Shown: positions 17,437 to 27,216, numbered from the stretch's first letter. The stretch is 64,000 bases of DNA from Streptomyces sp. Mut1 (GCF_030719295.1 NZ_CP120997.1:620001-684000); one strand, 5' to 3'. Notes: generated from the letters alone by a model not told the origin. Translations and numbers: made by a program.

Positions 17437-17600
17437 GCCTGCGAGGTGAGCTGTCGGGTTCGGACTGGAGATGTCCGGCCGCACATGGCGACTTCACCCC
17501 TAGCCGCTCCGGATACCGGACCGGCGGCAAACCTGGGTCCCCCGCTCCTGCCGTACGTGAGTGGTCGGGTTCCCGGATGGCGGCAGGATTCGGCGTTCCA
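17437..17600 (-). promoter_or_regulatory. c-di-AMP riboswitch (ydaO/yuaA class)
   Basis: The minus-strand leader just upstream of the LysM hydrolase contains the ydaO-class landmarks in order: a GCCGAATCCTGCCG start, CGTACGGCAGGAGCGGGGGA then CCCAGG, GGGGTGAA, ATCTCCAG, CCCGAACCCGACAGCTC and ACCTCGCAGGC at the 3' end. The riboswitch is known to control rpf-like and other wall hydrolase genes in Streptomyces. The 5' boundary is approximate. The more AT-rich stretch 17640-17845 beyond it probably holds the promoter; no gene was seen there. Confidence 0.85.
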
Positions 17601-17845
17601 TCCGGATTGGATGTCGGTGACCGTAAGCGAGAAACGACGGCCGGAACAAGCCCGGAATTGGTGATCACAATTGTTTTGCAAGATCAATCAAAGGAAATGC
17701 TCATCATCGGCGGCGCCGACGGAAGTCAACTTTCTTGGCGCGTCTGGGAACCGCGACACCGGATCATGCGTCAGGGATGACAAACGTGACGCTGGCCACT
17801 GCGCCCGAAAGGGGCGATTTACCCGGTGTTCACACCTTTAGGCAC

Positions 17846-18358
17846 CATTAAATACCCCCGAAATGCCCCTTTTTGGCTTTTGATCCATAAGTGGGCAATT
17901 GGGACATCATGGCGTGGCCGGGGCCGAGGGCGCCGGTGGGTTCGCCGAGCAGGGTGAGCGGCGTCCGCCGGGCGAGGACCCTCGCGAGCCGGCACCGCCG
18001 GCACTGACCGCCGGAGAGCCGGCCGACGCGTTCACCGCGCCCGGTGCGGGGCGGCGGAGCCGGGCGGTGGTGCGCAACAGGGTCGACTTGCCGCATCCGT
18101 TGGGGCCCACGACGGCGACGGCCTGTCCGGCGGGCACGGCGCGACCGACGTCCGCAACGACGGGGCGCCCGGTTCGCCGGTGAGGCGGTGCCGGGTGCCG
18201 CCGGCCGAGCTGGCGCCGATGACGAGGGAGAGCGGAACGAGGGGCGGCGGCGGGAGTACGAGCCCGATGGCCGCCCAGCGGACGAAACACCCTTCCCTCA
18301 GCAGGATTTCACTGGAGCGGGTCCTTGATTTGGGCCGTCCCCCTTGCACGATCGACAT
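17846..18358 (-). pseudogene. Decayed siderophore ABC transporter (permease start plus ATPase fragments)
   Basis: Three minus-strand frames hold pieces of a ferric-siderophore transporter. From ATG 18358, one frame gives a FecCD-like first membrane segment (18286-18200; RWAAIGLVLPPPPLVPLSLV, then IGASS). A second frame then carries an ATPase Walker A, GPNGCGKST, at 18107-18081. A third carries the signature LSGGQ (18018-18004) and a Walker B region reading LTLLGEPTG (17958-17938), where the usual Asp before Glu is Gly. About 0.5 kb remains of genes that would span over 2 kb, so frameshifts and deletions have removed function. It starts exactly at the iron box shared with the siderophore operon, suggesting it was once the divergent uptake operon. 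Confidence 0.7.
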
Positions 18359-18376
18359 ATGGTTAGCCTAACCTAA
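18358..18376. promoter_or_regulatory. Iron box (DmdR/IdeR-type operator)
   Basis: The 19-mer TATGGTTAGCCTAACCTAA matches the actinomycete iron-box consensus TTAGGTTAGGCTAACCTAA at 16 of 19 positions. It lies between the decayed transporter and the siderophore operon and should silence the latter when iron is ample. Confidence 0.85.
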
Positions 18377-18521
18377 GTGTCCCGAGCGGATTTCGGCGGC
18401 TCCCGGGGCACATCCCTGCCCTGAGACGACGTCAATCGCTCTGTACCGCTCCCCTGTCGGTTGCTACGGAACGCCCGCCCGGACCCACTCGCCCCTCGCA
18501 TACACACGGAGATCCCAGGCC

Positions 18522-18809
18522 ATGGCGCCGCATCCCACCCCTTCCTCCCGTCGTCTCCTGCGCCCGGCCGTGGCGGTCTCGCCGGCCGGCTTCAGCGGTC
18601 TCGCCCCGAGCACCCGCGGGCCGTCCGGCAAACCGGACGCGTCCGCCCACGCGGGCAAGGCGACGACGACTCGGGTGACGGATGCGACCGGAACGGCGGT
18701 GAGCGTCCACCAGGCGACCGTGATCGACGGCACCAGGTGGACGAGCCCCGGCGGCGCGCAGGCGGCCGTCTCCGTGCGCGACGACATCCGGAAGGCGATG
18801 GTCAAGTGA
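18522..18809 (+). CDS. Small unknown protein, first gene of the siderophore operon
   Basis: A 95-residue protein of no family I recognise. The N-terminus is Arg-containing and then mildly hydrophobic ([23 protein letters not shown]), which could be a weak export signal. The rest is Thr/Val/Ala-rich ([20 protein letters not shown]) without Cys. Its stop overlaps the GTG start of the DHB dehydrogenase gene (GTGA), so the two are translationally coupled, and it is the first gene after the iron box. GGAGATC lies upstream of ATG 18522. It may be a functional accessory protein or a shortened remnant of a larger gene. Confidence 0.5.
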   Translation: MAPHPTPSSRRLLRPAVAVSPAGFSGLAPSTRGPSGKPDASAHAGKATTTRVTDATGTAVSVHQATVIDGTRWTSPGGAQAAVSVRDDIRKAMVK

Positions 18810-19603
18810 GCACCGCCCAGGAACTCAGCGGCCGGCTGGCCCTCGTGACGGGAGCGGGCCGCGGCATAGGCGAGGCGGTCGTGCGGGTCCTCGTCGAACG
18901 CGGCTGCCGGGTGCTGGCGACCGACGTGGACCGCGAAGGCATCGACGCGCTCGCCCGCGAACACGGCGGGAGCGTCGTCGCGCGGGTCCTCGACGTCACG
19001 GACGCGGCGGCCGTGGAGGCCCTCGTCGCCGATGCCGAGGAGACCGTCGGCGCACTCGACATCGCGGTCAACGTCGCCGGGATACTGCGCTGTTCGCCGG
19101 TCGGCGAGCTGACGGACGAGGACTGGGCGGCGACGTTCGCCGTCAACACCAACGGGGTGTTCCACGTCTCGCGGGCCGTCTCGCGCCGGATGGCAGGGCG
19201 CGGCGCGGGCAGCATCGTCACGGTCGCCTCCAACGCGGCGGGCATACCCAGGACGACCATGGCGGCCTACGCCGCGTCGAAGGCCGCGTCCGTCATGTTC
19301 ACCAAATGCCTCGGCCTTGAGCTGGCGCCCCTGGGCGTGCGGTGCAACACCGTGTCACCGGGCTCCACCCTCACCGACATGCAGCGCGGGATGTGGCCGG
19401 CCGGCGAGGAGCGGGACGACGGGCCCGCGGCCCGGCGCGTCATCGCCGGGGACCTGGCGAGCTACCGCACGGGCATACCGCTCGGCCGGATCGCCGACCC
19501 CTCGGACATCGCCGAGGCCGTCGCCTTCCTCGTGTCCGACCGCGCCCGCCACATCACCCTGCACGACCTCTACGTCGACGGCGGCGCCACCCTGCGGGCC
19601 TGA
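18806..19603 (+). CDS. dhbA: 2,3-dihydro-2,3-dihydroxybenzoate dehydrogenase
   Basis: A 265-residue short-chain dehydrogenase (EntA/DhbA type) that oxidises 2,3-dihydro-2,3-dihydroxybenzoate to 2,3-dihydroxybenzoate (DHB) with NAD+. It shows the cofactor loop TGAGRGIG (residues 15-22), NVAG, catalytic Ser in VASNAAG and YAASK. The function is chosen over other SDRs because genes for isochorismate synthase, DHB ligase and isochorismatase follow directly. The GTG start overlaps the stop of the small gene before it. A 60-base gap separates it from the isochorismate synthase gene. It acts in the cytoplasm as the last step of DHB synthesis. Confidence 0.92.
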   Translation: MSTAQELSGRLALVTGAGRGIGEAVVRVLVERGCRVLATDVDREGIDALAREHGGSVVARVLDVTDAAAVEALVADAEETVGALDIAVNVAGILRCSPVGELTDEDWAATFAVNTNGVFHVSRAVSRRMAGRGAGSIVTVASNAAGIPRTTMAAYAASKAASVMFTKCLGLELAPLGVRCNTVSPGSTLTDMQRGMWPAGEERDDGPAARRVIAGDLASYRTGIPLGRIADPSDIAEAVAFLVSDRARHITLHDLYVDGGATLRA

Positions 19604-19663
19604 CCTGCACGCACCACGTCATTGACAGCGGCTCGCAGCCCTCCCCCACTGGAGACCACCACG

Positions 19664-20875
19664 ATGTCTGCCTCACTGCGCGTACCCTCCGCCCCGCCCC
19701 AGGCCGCCCCACCGCACTCCCCCTCATCCGGTCCGGCCACCGCACTCCTGGACGCCTACCGGCCCGGCACGGACCGCTTCCTCGCCTCGCCCGGCCGCAC
19801 CCTGCTCGGCACCGGCACCGCCGCCGAGGTCCCGCACGACGACCGGCCGCCAGCCGTCCGCGTACAGGAGGCCCTGGACGCCGCCCGGCGGGCCGGGAAC
19901 GCGGCGCCGGTCGTCATGGGTTCGCTGCCCTTCGACCCGCAGGCACCGGCCGCGCTGGCCGTCCCGCAGACCGTGCGCCGGGCATCCGCCCTGCGCGACG
20001 ACCCGTTCGTCGCCCTGCCCGTCCCGGCCGCCGGGCCCGGCACCTGGCAGACCCGGGAGGTCCCGTCGGCGGCCGGTTACGGTGCCGCGGTGGACGCGGC
20101 GGTCCGGCGGATGCGGGCGGGCGAGTTCGACAAGGTCGTCCTCGCGCGCACCCTGGAACTGACCTCCTCCCAGGACCTCGATCTGCCCGCCATGCTGCGC
20201 CGGCTCGCCCGCCACGACCCGGGCGGCTACACCTTCGCCGTGCCCAGCGGCCCCGGCCGCACCCTCATCGGCGCCAGCCCCGAACTCCTCGTCGCCCGCA
20301 CCGGAGGCCGGCTCACCGCCAACCCGCTGGCCGGCTCCGCACCCCGCAGCAACGACCTCGCCGAGGACGTGCGGCGGGCCGCCGCGCTGCTGGAGTCGCC
20401 CAAGGACCTCCACGAGCACGCCGTCGTCGTCGATGCCGTGCGCGAGGCCCTCGCCCCCTTCTGCACCGGCCTGGACGTGCCCGAACAGCCCACGCTGGTA
20501 CGGACGGAGGCCATGTGGCACCTGTCCACGACCGTCACCGCAACCCTCACCGACCCCGCCACCACCTCGCTCGCCCTCGCCTCCGCGCTGCACCCCACGC
20601 CCGCCGTGTGCGGCACGCCCACCGACGTGGCGCGGGCCGTCATCGCCCGGTCCGAGCCCTTCGAACGGGGCGCCTACACCGGCATGGTGGGCTGGCAGGA
20701 CGCGGACGGCGACGGTGAGTGGGTGGTGACGATCCGCTGCGCCGAGGCGGAGGGCCGCTCGCTGCGGCTGTTCGCCGGGGCGGGGGTGGTCGCCGCGTCC
20801 TCGCCGGAAGCCGAGACCGCAGAGACCGGCGCCAAGTTCCGTACGTTCCTCAACGCCGTGGGAGCCGCCCTGTGA
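19664..20875 (+). CDS. dhbC: Isochorismate synthase
   Basis: A 403-residue chorismate-binding enzyme (EntC/DhbC type) converting chorismate to isochorismate, the entry step to DHB. The C-terminal two thirds carry family landmarks: [72 protein letters not shown] and [12 protein letters not shown]. The N-terminal 60 residues are Pro/Ala-rich and less conserved. GGAGACC precedes ATG 19664. Its stop overlaps the GTG start of the ligase gene by 4 bases (GTGA), indicating coupled translation. Menaquinone-type MenF is excluded by context. Confidence 0.92.
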   Translation: MSASLRVPSAPPQAAPPHSPSSGPATALLDAYRPGTDRFLASPGRTLLGTGTAAEVPHDDRPPAVRVQEALDAARRAGNAAPVVMGSLPFDPQAPAALAVPQTVRRASALRDDPFVALPVPAAGPGTWQTREVPSAAGYGAAVDAAVRRMRAGEFDKVVLARTLELTSSQDLDLPAMLRRLARHDPGGYTFAVPSGPGRTLIGASPELLVARTGGRLTANPLAGSAPRSNDLAEDVRRAAALLESPKDLHEHAVVVDAVREALAPFCTGLDVPEQPTLVRTEAMWHLSTTVTATLTDPATTSLALASALHPTPAVCGTPTDVARAVIARSEPFERGAYTGMVGWQDADGDGEWVVTIRCAEAEGRSLRLFAGAGVVAASSPEAETAETGAKFRTFLNAVGAAL

Positions 20876-22545
20876 GCACCGCACCGCACGAAGACGCCCC
20901 GACCTGGCCGGCCGGGTTCGCCGCCCGCTACCGGGCGGCCGGGCACTGGCGCGGCGAGACGTTCTCCGGCATGCTGCGCGAACGGGCCGAGGCCCACGGC
21001 GACCGCGTGGCGCTGATCGACCCGGCCCCCGAGCGCCGCGCCTGGACCTATCGCGAACTGGACGAGCGCGCGGCCCGCCTCGCGGCCGGATTCCGGGCGC
21101 GCGGGATAGCCAAGGGCGACCGGGTCGTCGTCCAGCTGCCGAACATCGCCGAGTTCGCCGAGGTCGTCTTCGCCCTCTTCCGGATCGGCGCGCTGCCCGT
21201 CTACGCGCTGCCCGCCCACCGGGAGACGGAGATCGGCTACTTCTGCTCGTTCGCCGAGGCCGTCGCCTACGTGATCCCGGACCGGCACGCCGGGTTCGAC
21301 CACCGCGCGCTGGCGACCGCCGTACAGGAGCGAACGCCCACCCTGAAGCACGTGTTCGTCGTCGGCGACCCGGGGAAGCACACCGCCCTGTCCGACGTAC
21401 CGTGCGAGGAGACCGCGGCGCCCGAGGACGGCCCCGAGCCGCACGACCTGGCCTTCCTCCAGCTGTCCGGCGGCACCACCGGGGTCCCCAAGCTCATCCC
21501 CCGTACACACGACGACTACATCTACTCGCTGCGCGGCTCCAACGAGATCTGCGGCGTCGACGCGGACACCCGCTACCTCGTCGTCCTGCCCGCCGCGCAC
21601 AACTTCCCGATGAGTTCGCCCGGCTGGCTCGGCACGCTGTACGCCGGCGGCACGGTCGTCCTGTGCCCGCGCCCCGACCCCGCGACGGCGTTCCCCCTCG
21701 TCGAGCGGGAGCGCGTCACGATGACGGGCATGGTGCCGCCGCTCGCCCTGCTGTGGACCGAGGCCGCCCCGGGCGCCGGGCAGGACCTCTCCAGCCTGGA
21801 GCTGGTCCTGGTCGGCGGCGCCAAGTACAGCGAGACGGCGGCCCGCCGCTTGGAGCCCGCGCTCGGGTGCCGGCTGATGCAGGTCTTCGGCATGGCCGAG
21901 GGCCTCGTCAACTACACCCGGCTGGACGACGACCAGGAGACCGTGGTCACCACCCAGGGCCGGCCGATCTCCGAGGACGACGAGATCCGCATCGTGGACG
22001 ACGCCGGACACGAGGTGGCCGAGGGGGACTTCGGGCACCTGCTCACCCGGGGCCCGTACACGATCCGCGGCTACTGGCGCGCTCCCGAGCACAACAGGTC
22101 GGCGTTCACCGAGGACGGCTTCTACCGCACGGGCGACATCGTGCGCCGCACCCCGGGCGGGCATCTCGTGGTCGAGGGCCGGGCGAAGGACCAGATCAAC
22201 CGGGGCGGCGAGAAGGTCGCGCCGGAGGAGATCGAGAACATCATCCTCGCCCACCCGGCCGTGCACGACGTGTCGGTGGTCGGTGTGGCCGACGCGTATC
22301 TCGGCGAGCGCACCCTCGCCTATGTGATCCTGCGCGAGGACTCCGGACCGCTCGGGGCCCTGGCCGTGAAACGGCATGTGCGCGAGCGCGGCGTCGCCGC
22401 GTACAAGATCCCCGACCTCGTCGAGTTCGTCGACGTCTTCCCGCAGACCGGAATCGGCAAGGTCAGCAAGAAGGGCCTGCGCTCCGAATCCCCCGCGGGA
22501 CCGGCCCCGTCCGCGCCCGCCTCCCCCTCCGCCGAGCAGCACTGA
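20872..22545 (+). CDS. dhbE: 2,3-dihydroxybenzoate-AMP ligase
   Basis: A 557-residue stand-alone adenylation enzyme (EntE/DhbE) that activates DHB with ATP and loads it on an aryl carrier protein. Motifs: [18 protein letters not shown] (A3), [17 protein letters not shown] (A5), YRTGDIV (A7) and [14 protein letters not shown] (A8), with the catalytic Lys near the C-terminus ([11 protein letters not shown]). [14 protein letters not shown] is typical of DHB/salicylate activators. The C-terminal tail is only Pro/Ser/Ala-rich and holds no carrier domain. The GTG start overlaps the preceding stop. Confidence 0.94.
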   Translation: MSTAPHEDAPTWPAGFAARYRAAGHWRGETFSGMLRERAEAHGDRVALIDPAPERRAWTYRELDERAARLAAGFRARGIAKGDRVVVQLPNIAEFAEVVFALFRIGALPVYALPAHRETEIGYFCSFAEAVAYVIPDRHAGFDHRALATAVQERTPTLKHVFVVGDPGKHTALSDVPCEETAAPEDGPEPHDLAFLQLSGGTTGVPKLIPRTHDDYIYSLRGSNEICGVDADTRYLVVLPAAHNFPMSSPGWLGTLYAGGTVVLCPRPDPATAFPLVERERVTMTGMVPPLALLWTEAAPGAGQDLSSLELVLVGGAKYSETAARRLEPALGCRLMQVFGMAEGLVNYTRLDDDQETVVTTQGRPISEDDEIRIVDDAGHEVAEGDFGHLLTRGPYTIRGYWRAPEHNRSAFTEDGFYRTGDIVRRTPGGHLVVEGRAKDQINRGGEKVAPEEIENIILAHPAVHDVSVVGVADAYLGERTLAYVILREDSGPLGALAVKRHVRERGVAAYKIPDLVEFVDVFPQTGIGKVSKKGLRSESPAGPAPSAPASPSAEQH

Positions 22546-22576
22546 GCCCGCCCCGAGCGGCACGAAAGGCCTCCTC

Positions 22577-23209
22577 ATGGCACTCCCCGCCATCGCCCCC
22601 TACGCCCTGCCGGGCGCGGACGAACTCCCCGTGAACCGTGTCGGCTGGACCGTCGACCCGATGCGCGCCGTGCTGCTCGTACACGACCTGCAGAATCACT
22701 TCCTGAGCGCCTACCGCCCCGGCGAGCAGCCGCTGACCGGCATGCTGGAGAACACGGCGCGCATCATCGAGACCTACCGCCGCGCCGGGATCCCGGTCGT
22801 CTACTCGGCACAGCGCGGCGGCCAGACCCCCGAGGAGCGCGGGCTCCAGCTCGACTTCTGGGGGCCGGGCGTGGCCGATGACCCGGAGGCTCTGGCGACT
22901 CCGGAAGCGGTCGCGCCCGCGCCCGGCGACACCGTCCTCACCAAGTGGAAGTACAGCGCGTTCGCCCGCACCGATCTGGAGGCGCTGATCCGCAAGGAGG
23001 AACGCGACCAGCTGGTGATCACCGGGGTGTACGCGCACATCGGGGTGCTGATGAGCGCGGCCGACGCGTGGATGCGGGACATCCAGGCGTTCGTGGTGGC
23101 CGACGCCGTCGCGGACTTCTCGCGCGCGGACCACGACATGGCGCTGCGCTGGGCGGCGGGGCGCTGCGCGGTCGTGACGACCACCGATCTGCTTCTGAAG
23201 GAGGTCTGA
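22577..23209 (+). CDS. dhbB: Isochorismatase without aryl carrier domain
   Basis: A 210-residue isochorismatase converting isochorismate to 2,3-dihydro-2,3-dihydroxybenzoate plus pyruvate. Catalytic features are visible: Asp in LLVHDLQNHFL, Lys in LTKWKYSAF, and ITGVYAHIGVLMSAADAWM, where Tyr-Ala-His replaces the usual Cys/Tyr-Ala-His loop. EntB and DhbB usually run to about 285-310 residues with a C-terminal aryl carrier protein (LGxDS). Here the protein stops right after LLKEV, so that domain is absent. GAAAGG precedes ATG 22577. The 3' end contains a perfect AAGGAGG that may serve downstream translation. Confidence 0.92.
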   Translation: MALPAIAPYALPGADELPVNRVGWTVDPMRAVLLVHDLQNHFLSAYRPGEQPLTGMLENTARIIETYRRAGIPVVYSAQRGGQTPEERGLQLDFWGPGVADDPEALATPEAVAPAPGDTVLTKWKYSAFARTDLEALIRKEERDQLVITGVYAHIGVLMSAADAWMRDIQAFVVADAVADFSRADHDMALRWAAGRCAVVTTTDLLLKEV

Positions 23210-23214
23210 GCGCC

Positions 23215-23292
23215 GTGGCTCCCGCCCCGACCGCGTACGCGCGGCACCGCGCCGAAGCCCGGTCCCCGCTGCCGGGGGTGGGTGTCTCATGA
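23215..23292 (+). CDS. Possible 25-residue coupling peptide before the synthetase
   Basis: GTG 23215 lies 9 bases after AAGGAGGT, the best ribosome binding site in the operon, and opens a 25-residue frame whose TGA overlaps the synthetase ATG (ATGA). The peptide (VAPAPTAYARHRAEA...) has no recognisable function. It would carry ribosomes to the synthetase start by coupling. The alternative is that the site acts at a distance on ATG 23289. Confidence 0.3.
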   Translation: MAPAPTAYARHRAEARSPLPGVGVS

Positions 23293-26200
23293 CGGTCCTG
23301 CTCGCCGGCGGGACGGCGGCCCGTGCGTCGAAGGGCGGTCTGCCGCTGACGGCGGCCCAGTTGGGCATGTGGTACGCGCAGTCGCTCGATCCGCTGAGCC
23401 CGGCGCAGAACACCGCCGAGTACCTGGAGATCGACGGGCCGGTCGATCCCGGGGTCTTCGCCACCGCGCTGCGCCGGGTCGTCGCCGAGACGGACGCGCT
23501 GCGCGTGTGTGTGAAGGACGGGCCCGACGGGCCCCGCCAGCACATCGCCGCCTCCGTCCAACTGCCCCTGACCGTGCGCGATCTGCGGGAGGTGCCGGAC
23601 GGACGGGGGCAGGCGCTGGCGTGGATGCGGGCGGATCTGGCCCGGCCGTGCGACCTGGCGGCGGGGCCGCTGTTCGGGTACGCGCTGTTCCGGCTCGGCG
23701 ACGAGCGCTGGCTCTGGTACCAGCGCGTCCACCACCTCGTCGTGGACGGCTTCGGCCACTCGCTCCTCGTGCGGCGCACCGCCGAGGTGTATTCGGCGCT
23801 CGCCCGGGGCGAGGCCCCCGCCCCGCGCAGCTTCGGCACGCTGGCCGGTCTGGTCGCGCAGGACGCCGCGTACCGGGAGTCGGACGCGTTCGAAGCGGAC
23901 CGTGCCCACTGGTCGGCCGCGTTCGCCGACGGGCCCGAGGCGCCGAGGCTCGCGGGCCGGGGCGCGCTGCCCTCCCGTACGTCCCTGCGGCGCACCGCCC
24001 ATCTGGGCCCGCGGGCCACCGGGCGGGTGCGGGAGCTGGCCGCGCAACTGCGCGCGACCTGGCCCGAGGTGCTGATCGCCGCGCAGGCGCTGTACGTGTC
24101 CCGGGCCACGGGCCGCCGCGATGTGGTGCTCGGGCTGCCGATGATGGGCCGGGTCGGCCCGGTGGCGCTGCGGGTTCCCGGCATGGTGACGAACGTGCTG
24201 CCGCTGCGGGTGGCCGTCGAGCCGGAGGCGGCCTTCGGTGAGCTGGTGCGCGAGGTGGTCCTCGGGATCCGGACGGTCCGCCGCCATCAGCGTTACCGCT
24301 ACGAGGACATCCGCCGCGATCTGCGGCTGCTCGGCGAGAACCGGGCGCTGGTCGGCCCGCTCGTCAACGCGATGCCGTTCGTCTACGACGTGGACTTCGC
24401 CGGGGCGCGGGCCCGGTCCCGCAATCTGTCCGCCGGCCCGGTGGACGACCTGACCGTCAACATCTACGACCGCGGCGACGGCCGGGGCCTGATCATCGAC
24501 CACGACGCCAATCCGGCGCTGTACGACGAGGGGGCGCTCGCCGCACACCAGGAGCGCTTCCTGCGTCTGGTGGAGCGGCTGGCCGACGCGGGCCCCCGCA
24601 CCCCGCTCGCCGCGCACGGCATCGCCACACCGGCCGAACTGGAGCTGGTCCGCGACCGGTTCGTCCGCACCGGCCGCGAGCTGCCGCCGACGACCCTGAT
24701 CGGCCCGGTCGAGGCGCAGGCCGTCCGCACCCCGGACGCGACCGCTCTGGTCCACGGGGATGTCTCGCTCACCTACGCGGAGCTGAACACCCGGGCCAAC
24801 CGGCTGGCCCGCCATCTGCGGACCCTGGGCGCCCGGCCCGGGGCGGTGGTGGCGGTGGCCGTGCCCCGCTCGGCGGAGCTCGTCGTCTCGCTGCTCGCCG
24901 TGCTGAAGACCGGGGCCGCCTATCTGCCGCTGGACCCGGACCACCCGTCGGAGCGGATCACGCACATGCTCCGGGACGCGGAGCCGGTCTGCGCCGTCAC
25001 GGACCGCGCGGACCGCCTCCCCGCGGACACGGGGACTCCCCCGGTGGTCCTGGCGGGGCTGGACGTCTCCGGATACCTGTGGACCGATCCGCCGCGCCCG
25101 CTGACGCCCGCGCACCCGGCGTACGTCATCCACACCTCGGGCTCCACCGGCCGTCCCAAGGGCGTCGTCGTCCCGCACCGGGCGATCGACAACCGGCTGC
25201 GCTGGATGCAGGACGCCTATCCGCTGGGTCCCGGCGACCGGGTGCTGCACAAGACGCCGTCGTCGTTCGACGTGTCGGTATGGGAGTTGTTCTGGCCGCT
25301 GCGTGCGGGGGCCGCGCTCGTCGTCGCCGAGCCCGGGGGTCACAAGGACCCCGGGTACCTGGCCCGGCTGATCCGCGAACAGTCCGTGACCGTCTGCCAT
25401 TTCGTGCCGTCGATGCTCCGGGCCTTCCTGGCCGGTGCGGACGCCGGCCGGTGCGCGGGGCTGCGCCGCGTGTTCTCCAGCGGCGAGGAGCTGCCCCGGG
25501 AGACGGCCCACGCCTTCGGGCGCGCCCTGCCGCAGGTCGCCCTGCACAATCTGTACGGGCCGACGGAGGCCGCCGTCGATGTCACCTTCCACCCGTGCGC
25601 CCCGGACGGCGCCGGTCCGGTGCCGATCGGCCGGCCCGTGTGGAACACCCGGCCGTATGTGCTGGACGACGCGCTGCGGCCCTGCCCGCCGGGTGTGGCG
25701 GGAGAACTCTGCCTGGGCGGGCGGCAGTTGGCCGACGGCTATCTGAACCGCCCGGCGCTCACCGCGGCCCGCTTCGTCGCCGACCCCTTCGGACCGCCCG
25801 CCGCGCGCATGTACCGCACGGGCGACCTGGCGCGCTGGACCGAGGAGGGCGAGCTCGAATACCTCGGCCGCACCGACGACCAGGTCAAGCTGCGCGGGCA
25901 GCGCGTCGAACTCGGCGAGATCGAGGCCGCCCTGGCCGCCCACCCCGGCGTGGACGGCGCCTGTGCCCTGGTGCGCGAGGACCGGCCGGACGACCAGCGG
26001 CTCGTCGGGTACGTGACGGGGACCGCCGACCCCTCGGACGTACGGGCCGCACTGACGCGGCAGCTTCCGGAGCACCTGGTGCCGGCGGCGGTGGTCGCGC
26101 TCGACGCGTTCCCGCTGGGCCCCAGCGGCAAGCTGGACCGCCGGGGGCTGCCCGCCCCCGTCCACACCGGCGGTGCCGGTGCGCGCCCGGCGAAGGGCAC

Positions 26201-27209
26201 CCGCGAGGAGGCGCTGACCGCGCTGTTCGCGGAGGTGCTCGGGGTGGCGGAAGCCGGCCCGGACGACGCGTTCTTCGACCTGGGCGGCACCTCGCTGCTC
26301 GCGGTGCGGCTCGTGGCGCGGGTGCGGGAGGAGTTCGGCGCCGCGCTGACGGTCGGTTCGCTGTTCGAGGCGTCCACGCCGGAGGCGCTCGCCGCCCGGA
26401 TCGACGCCGCCGGGCCGGCGTCGGGGGACGCGCTGGGAGCCGTCCTGCCGCTGCGCGGGACCGGCGACCGCGCTCCCCTGTTCGCCATCCACCCGGCGGG
26501 CGGCATCGCGTGGGCCTACGCCGGTCTGTCGGCCCGGCTGGGACCGCACCAGCCGGTGTACGGCATCCAGGCCCGTGGGCTGGTCCGCGGCGAACCGCTC
26601 CCGCGCACCCTGGAGGAGGAGGCCGCCGGCCATGTGGACCGCATCCGCTCTGTGCAGGGCGACGGCCCCTACCGGCTGCTCGGCTGGTCGGTCGGCGGGG
26701 TGCTCGCCCACGCGGTGGCGGTGCTGCTCCAGGAGAGCGGCCAGAAGGTCGAACTGCTGGCGCTGCTGGACGCGTTCCCCGCCGAGCAGTGGCGCGGGCG
26801 CCCGGCGCCCGGGGAGGGCGACGCCCTCACGGCGGTGCTGCGCATGGCGGGCTTCGAGCGCGGTGGTGAACGCACCCGTGGCGATGTCCTGGCCACGCTG
26901 CGCCGGGCGGGCAGTCCGCTGGCCGGTCTCGGGGACCACACGCTGTCCCGGATCGTCGACATCGTGCCCAACCACGCCCGCATGATGCGTGAGCACACGC
27001 ACCGGCGGTACGAGGGCGACCTGCTGTTCTTCACCGCGGCGGCGCCCCGCGCGGAGCACTGGCTCAGCCACCGGGCCTGGCGGGCGCATGTGACGGGCAC
27101 CGTGGTCAACCACGACCTGGACTGCACCCACGCGCAGGTGATGCGGGACCGGCAGCTCGACGTCATCGCTCCCGTGCTCGCGGCGCGGCTGGCAGCACCG
27201 GACGCCTGA
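23289..27209 (+). CDS. entF: EntF-like nonribosomal peptide synthetase, C-A(Ser)-PCP-TE
   Basis: A 1306-residue single-module synthetase, close to the length of EntF (about 1293). The condensation domain (1-450) has HHLVVDG. The adenylation domain (about 470-960) has HTSGSTGRPKG and YGPTEAAVDV. Reading the specificity positions by alignment to remembered EntF gives D-V-W-H-F-S-L-V-D-K, the serine code. The carrier domain has DLGGTSLLAV with the Ser for phosphopantetheine. The thioesterase has GWSVGG. By analogy, it would join DHB to L-Ser and let the thioesterase trimerise three units into enterobactin. No MbtH gene, epimerase or second module is present. The ATG overlaps a small upstream frame. 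A terminator follows, ending the operon. Confidence 0.94.
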   Translation: MTVLLAGGTAARASKGGLPLTAAQLGMWYAQSLDPLSPAQNTAEYLEIDGPVDPGVFATALRRVVAETDALRVCVKDGPDGPRQHIAASVQLPLTVRDLREVPDGRGQALAWMRADLARPCDLAAGPLFGYALFRLGDERWLWYQRVHHLVVDGFGHSLLVRRTAEVYSALARGEAPAPRSFGTLAGLVAQDAAYRESDAFEADRAHWSAAFADGPEAPRLAGRGALPSRTSLRRTAHLGPRATGRVRELAAQLRATWPEVLIAAQALYVSRATGRRDVVLGLPMMGRVGPVALRVPGMVTNVLPLRVAVEPEAAFGELVREVVLGIRTVRRHQRYRYEDIRRDLRLLGENRALVGPLVNAMPFVYDVDFAGARARSRNLSAGPVDDLTVNIYDRGDGRGLIIDHDANPALYDEGALAAHQERFLRLVERLADAGPRTPLAAHGIATPAELELVRDRFVRTGRELPPTTLIGPVEAQAVRTPDATALVHGDVSLTYAELNTRANRLARHLRTLGARPGAVVAVAVPRSAELVVSLLAVLKTGAAYLPLDPDHPSERITHMLRDAEPVCAVTDRADRLPADTGTPPVVLAGLDVSGYLWTDPPRPLTPAHPAYVIHTSGSTGRPKGVVVPHRAIDNRLRWMQDAYPLGPGDRVLHKTPSSFDVSVWELFWPLRAGAALVVAEPGGHKDPGYLARLIREQSVTVCHFVPSMLRAFLAGADAGRCAGLRRVFSSGEELPRETAHAFGRALPQVALHNLYGPTEAAVDVTFHPCAPDGAGPVPIGRPVWNTRPYVLDDALRPCPPGVAGELCLGGRQLADGYLNRPALTAARFVADPFGPPAARMYRTGDLARWTEEGELEYLGRTDDQVKLRGQRVELGEIEAALAAHPGVDGACALVREDRPDDQRLVGYVTGTADPSDVRAALTRQLPEHLVPAAVVALDAFPLGPSGKLDRRGLPAPVHTGGAGARPAKGTREEALTALFAEVLGVAEAGPDDAFFDLGGTSLLAVRLVARVREEFGAALTVGSLFEASTPEALAARIDAAGPASGDALGAVLPLRGTGDRAPLFAIHPAGGIAWAYAGLSARLGPHQPVYGIQARGLVRGEPLPRTLEEEAAGHVDRIRSVQGDGPYRLLGWSVGGVLAHAVAVLLQESGQKVELLALLDAFPAEQWRGRPAPGEGDALTAVLRMAGFERGGERTRGDVLATLRRAGSPLAGLGDHTLSRIVDIVPNHARMMREHTHRRYEGDLLFFTAAAPRAEHWLSHRAWRAHVTGTVVNHDLDCTHAQVMRDRQLDVIAPVLAARLAAPDA

Positions 27210-27216
27210 TCCGCCG

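Noticed and set aside
17661..17668. GTGATCAC as a Crp site upstream of the riboswitch
   Set aside because: Spacing does not fit GTG-N6-CAC type sites; a short palindrome alone is weak evidence.
22450..22545. Aryl carrier protein hidden at the end of the DHB ligase
   Set aside because: The tail is Pro/Ser/Ala-rich low complexity with no GxDS motif.
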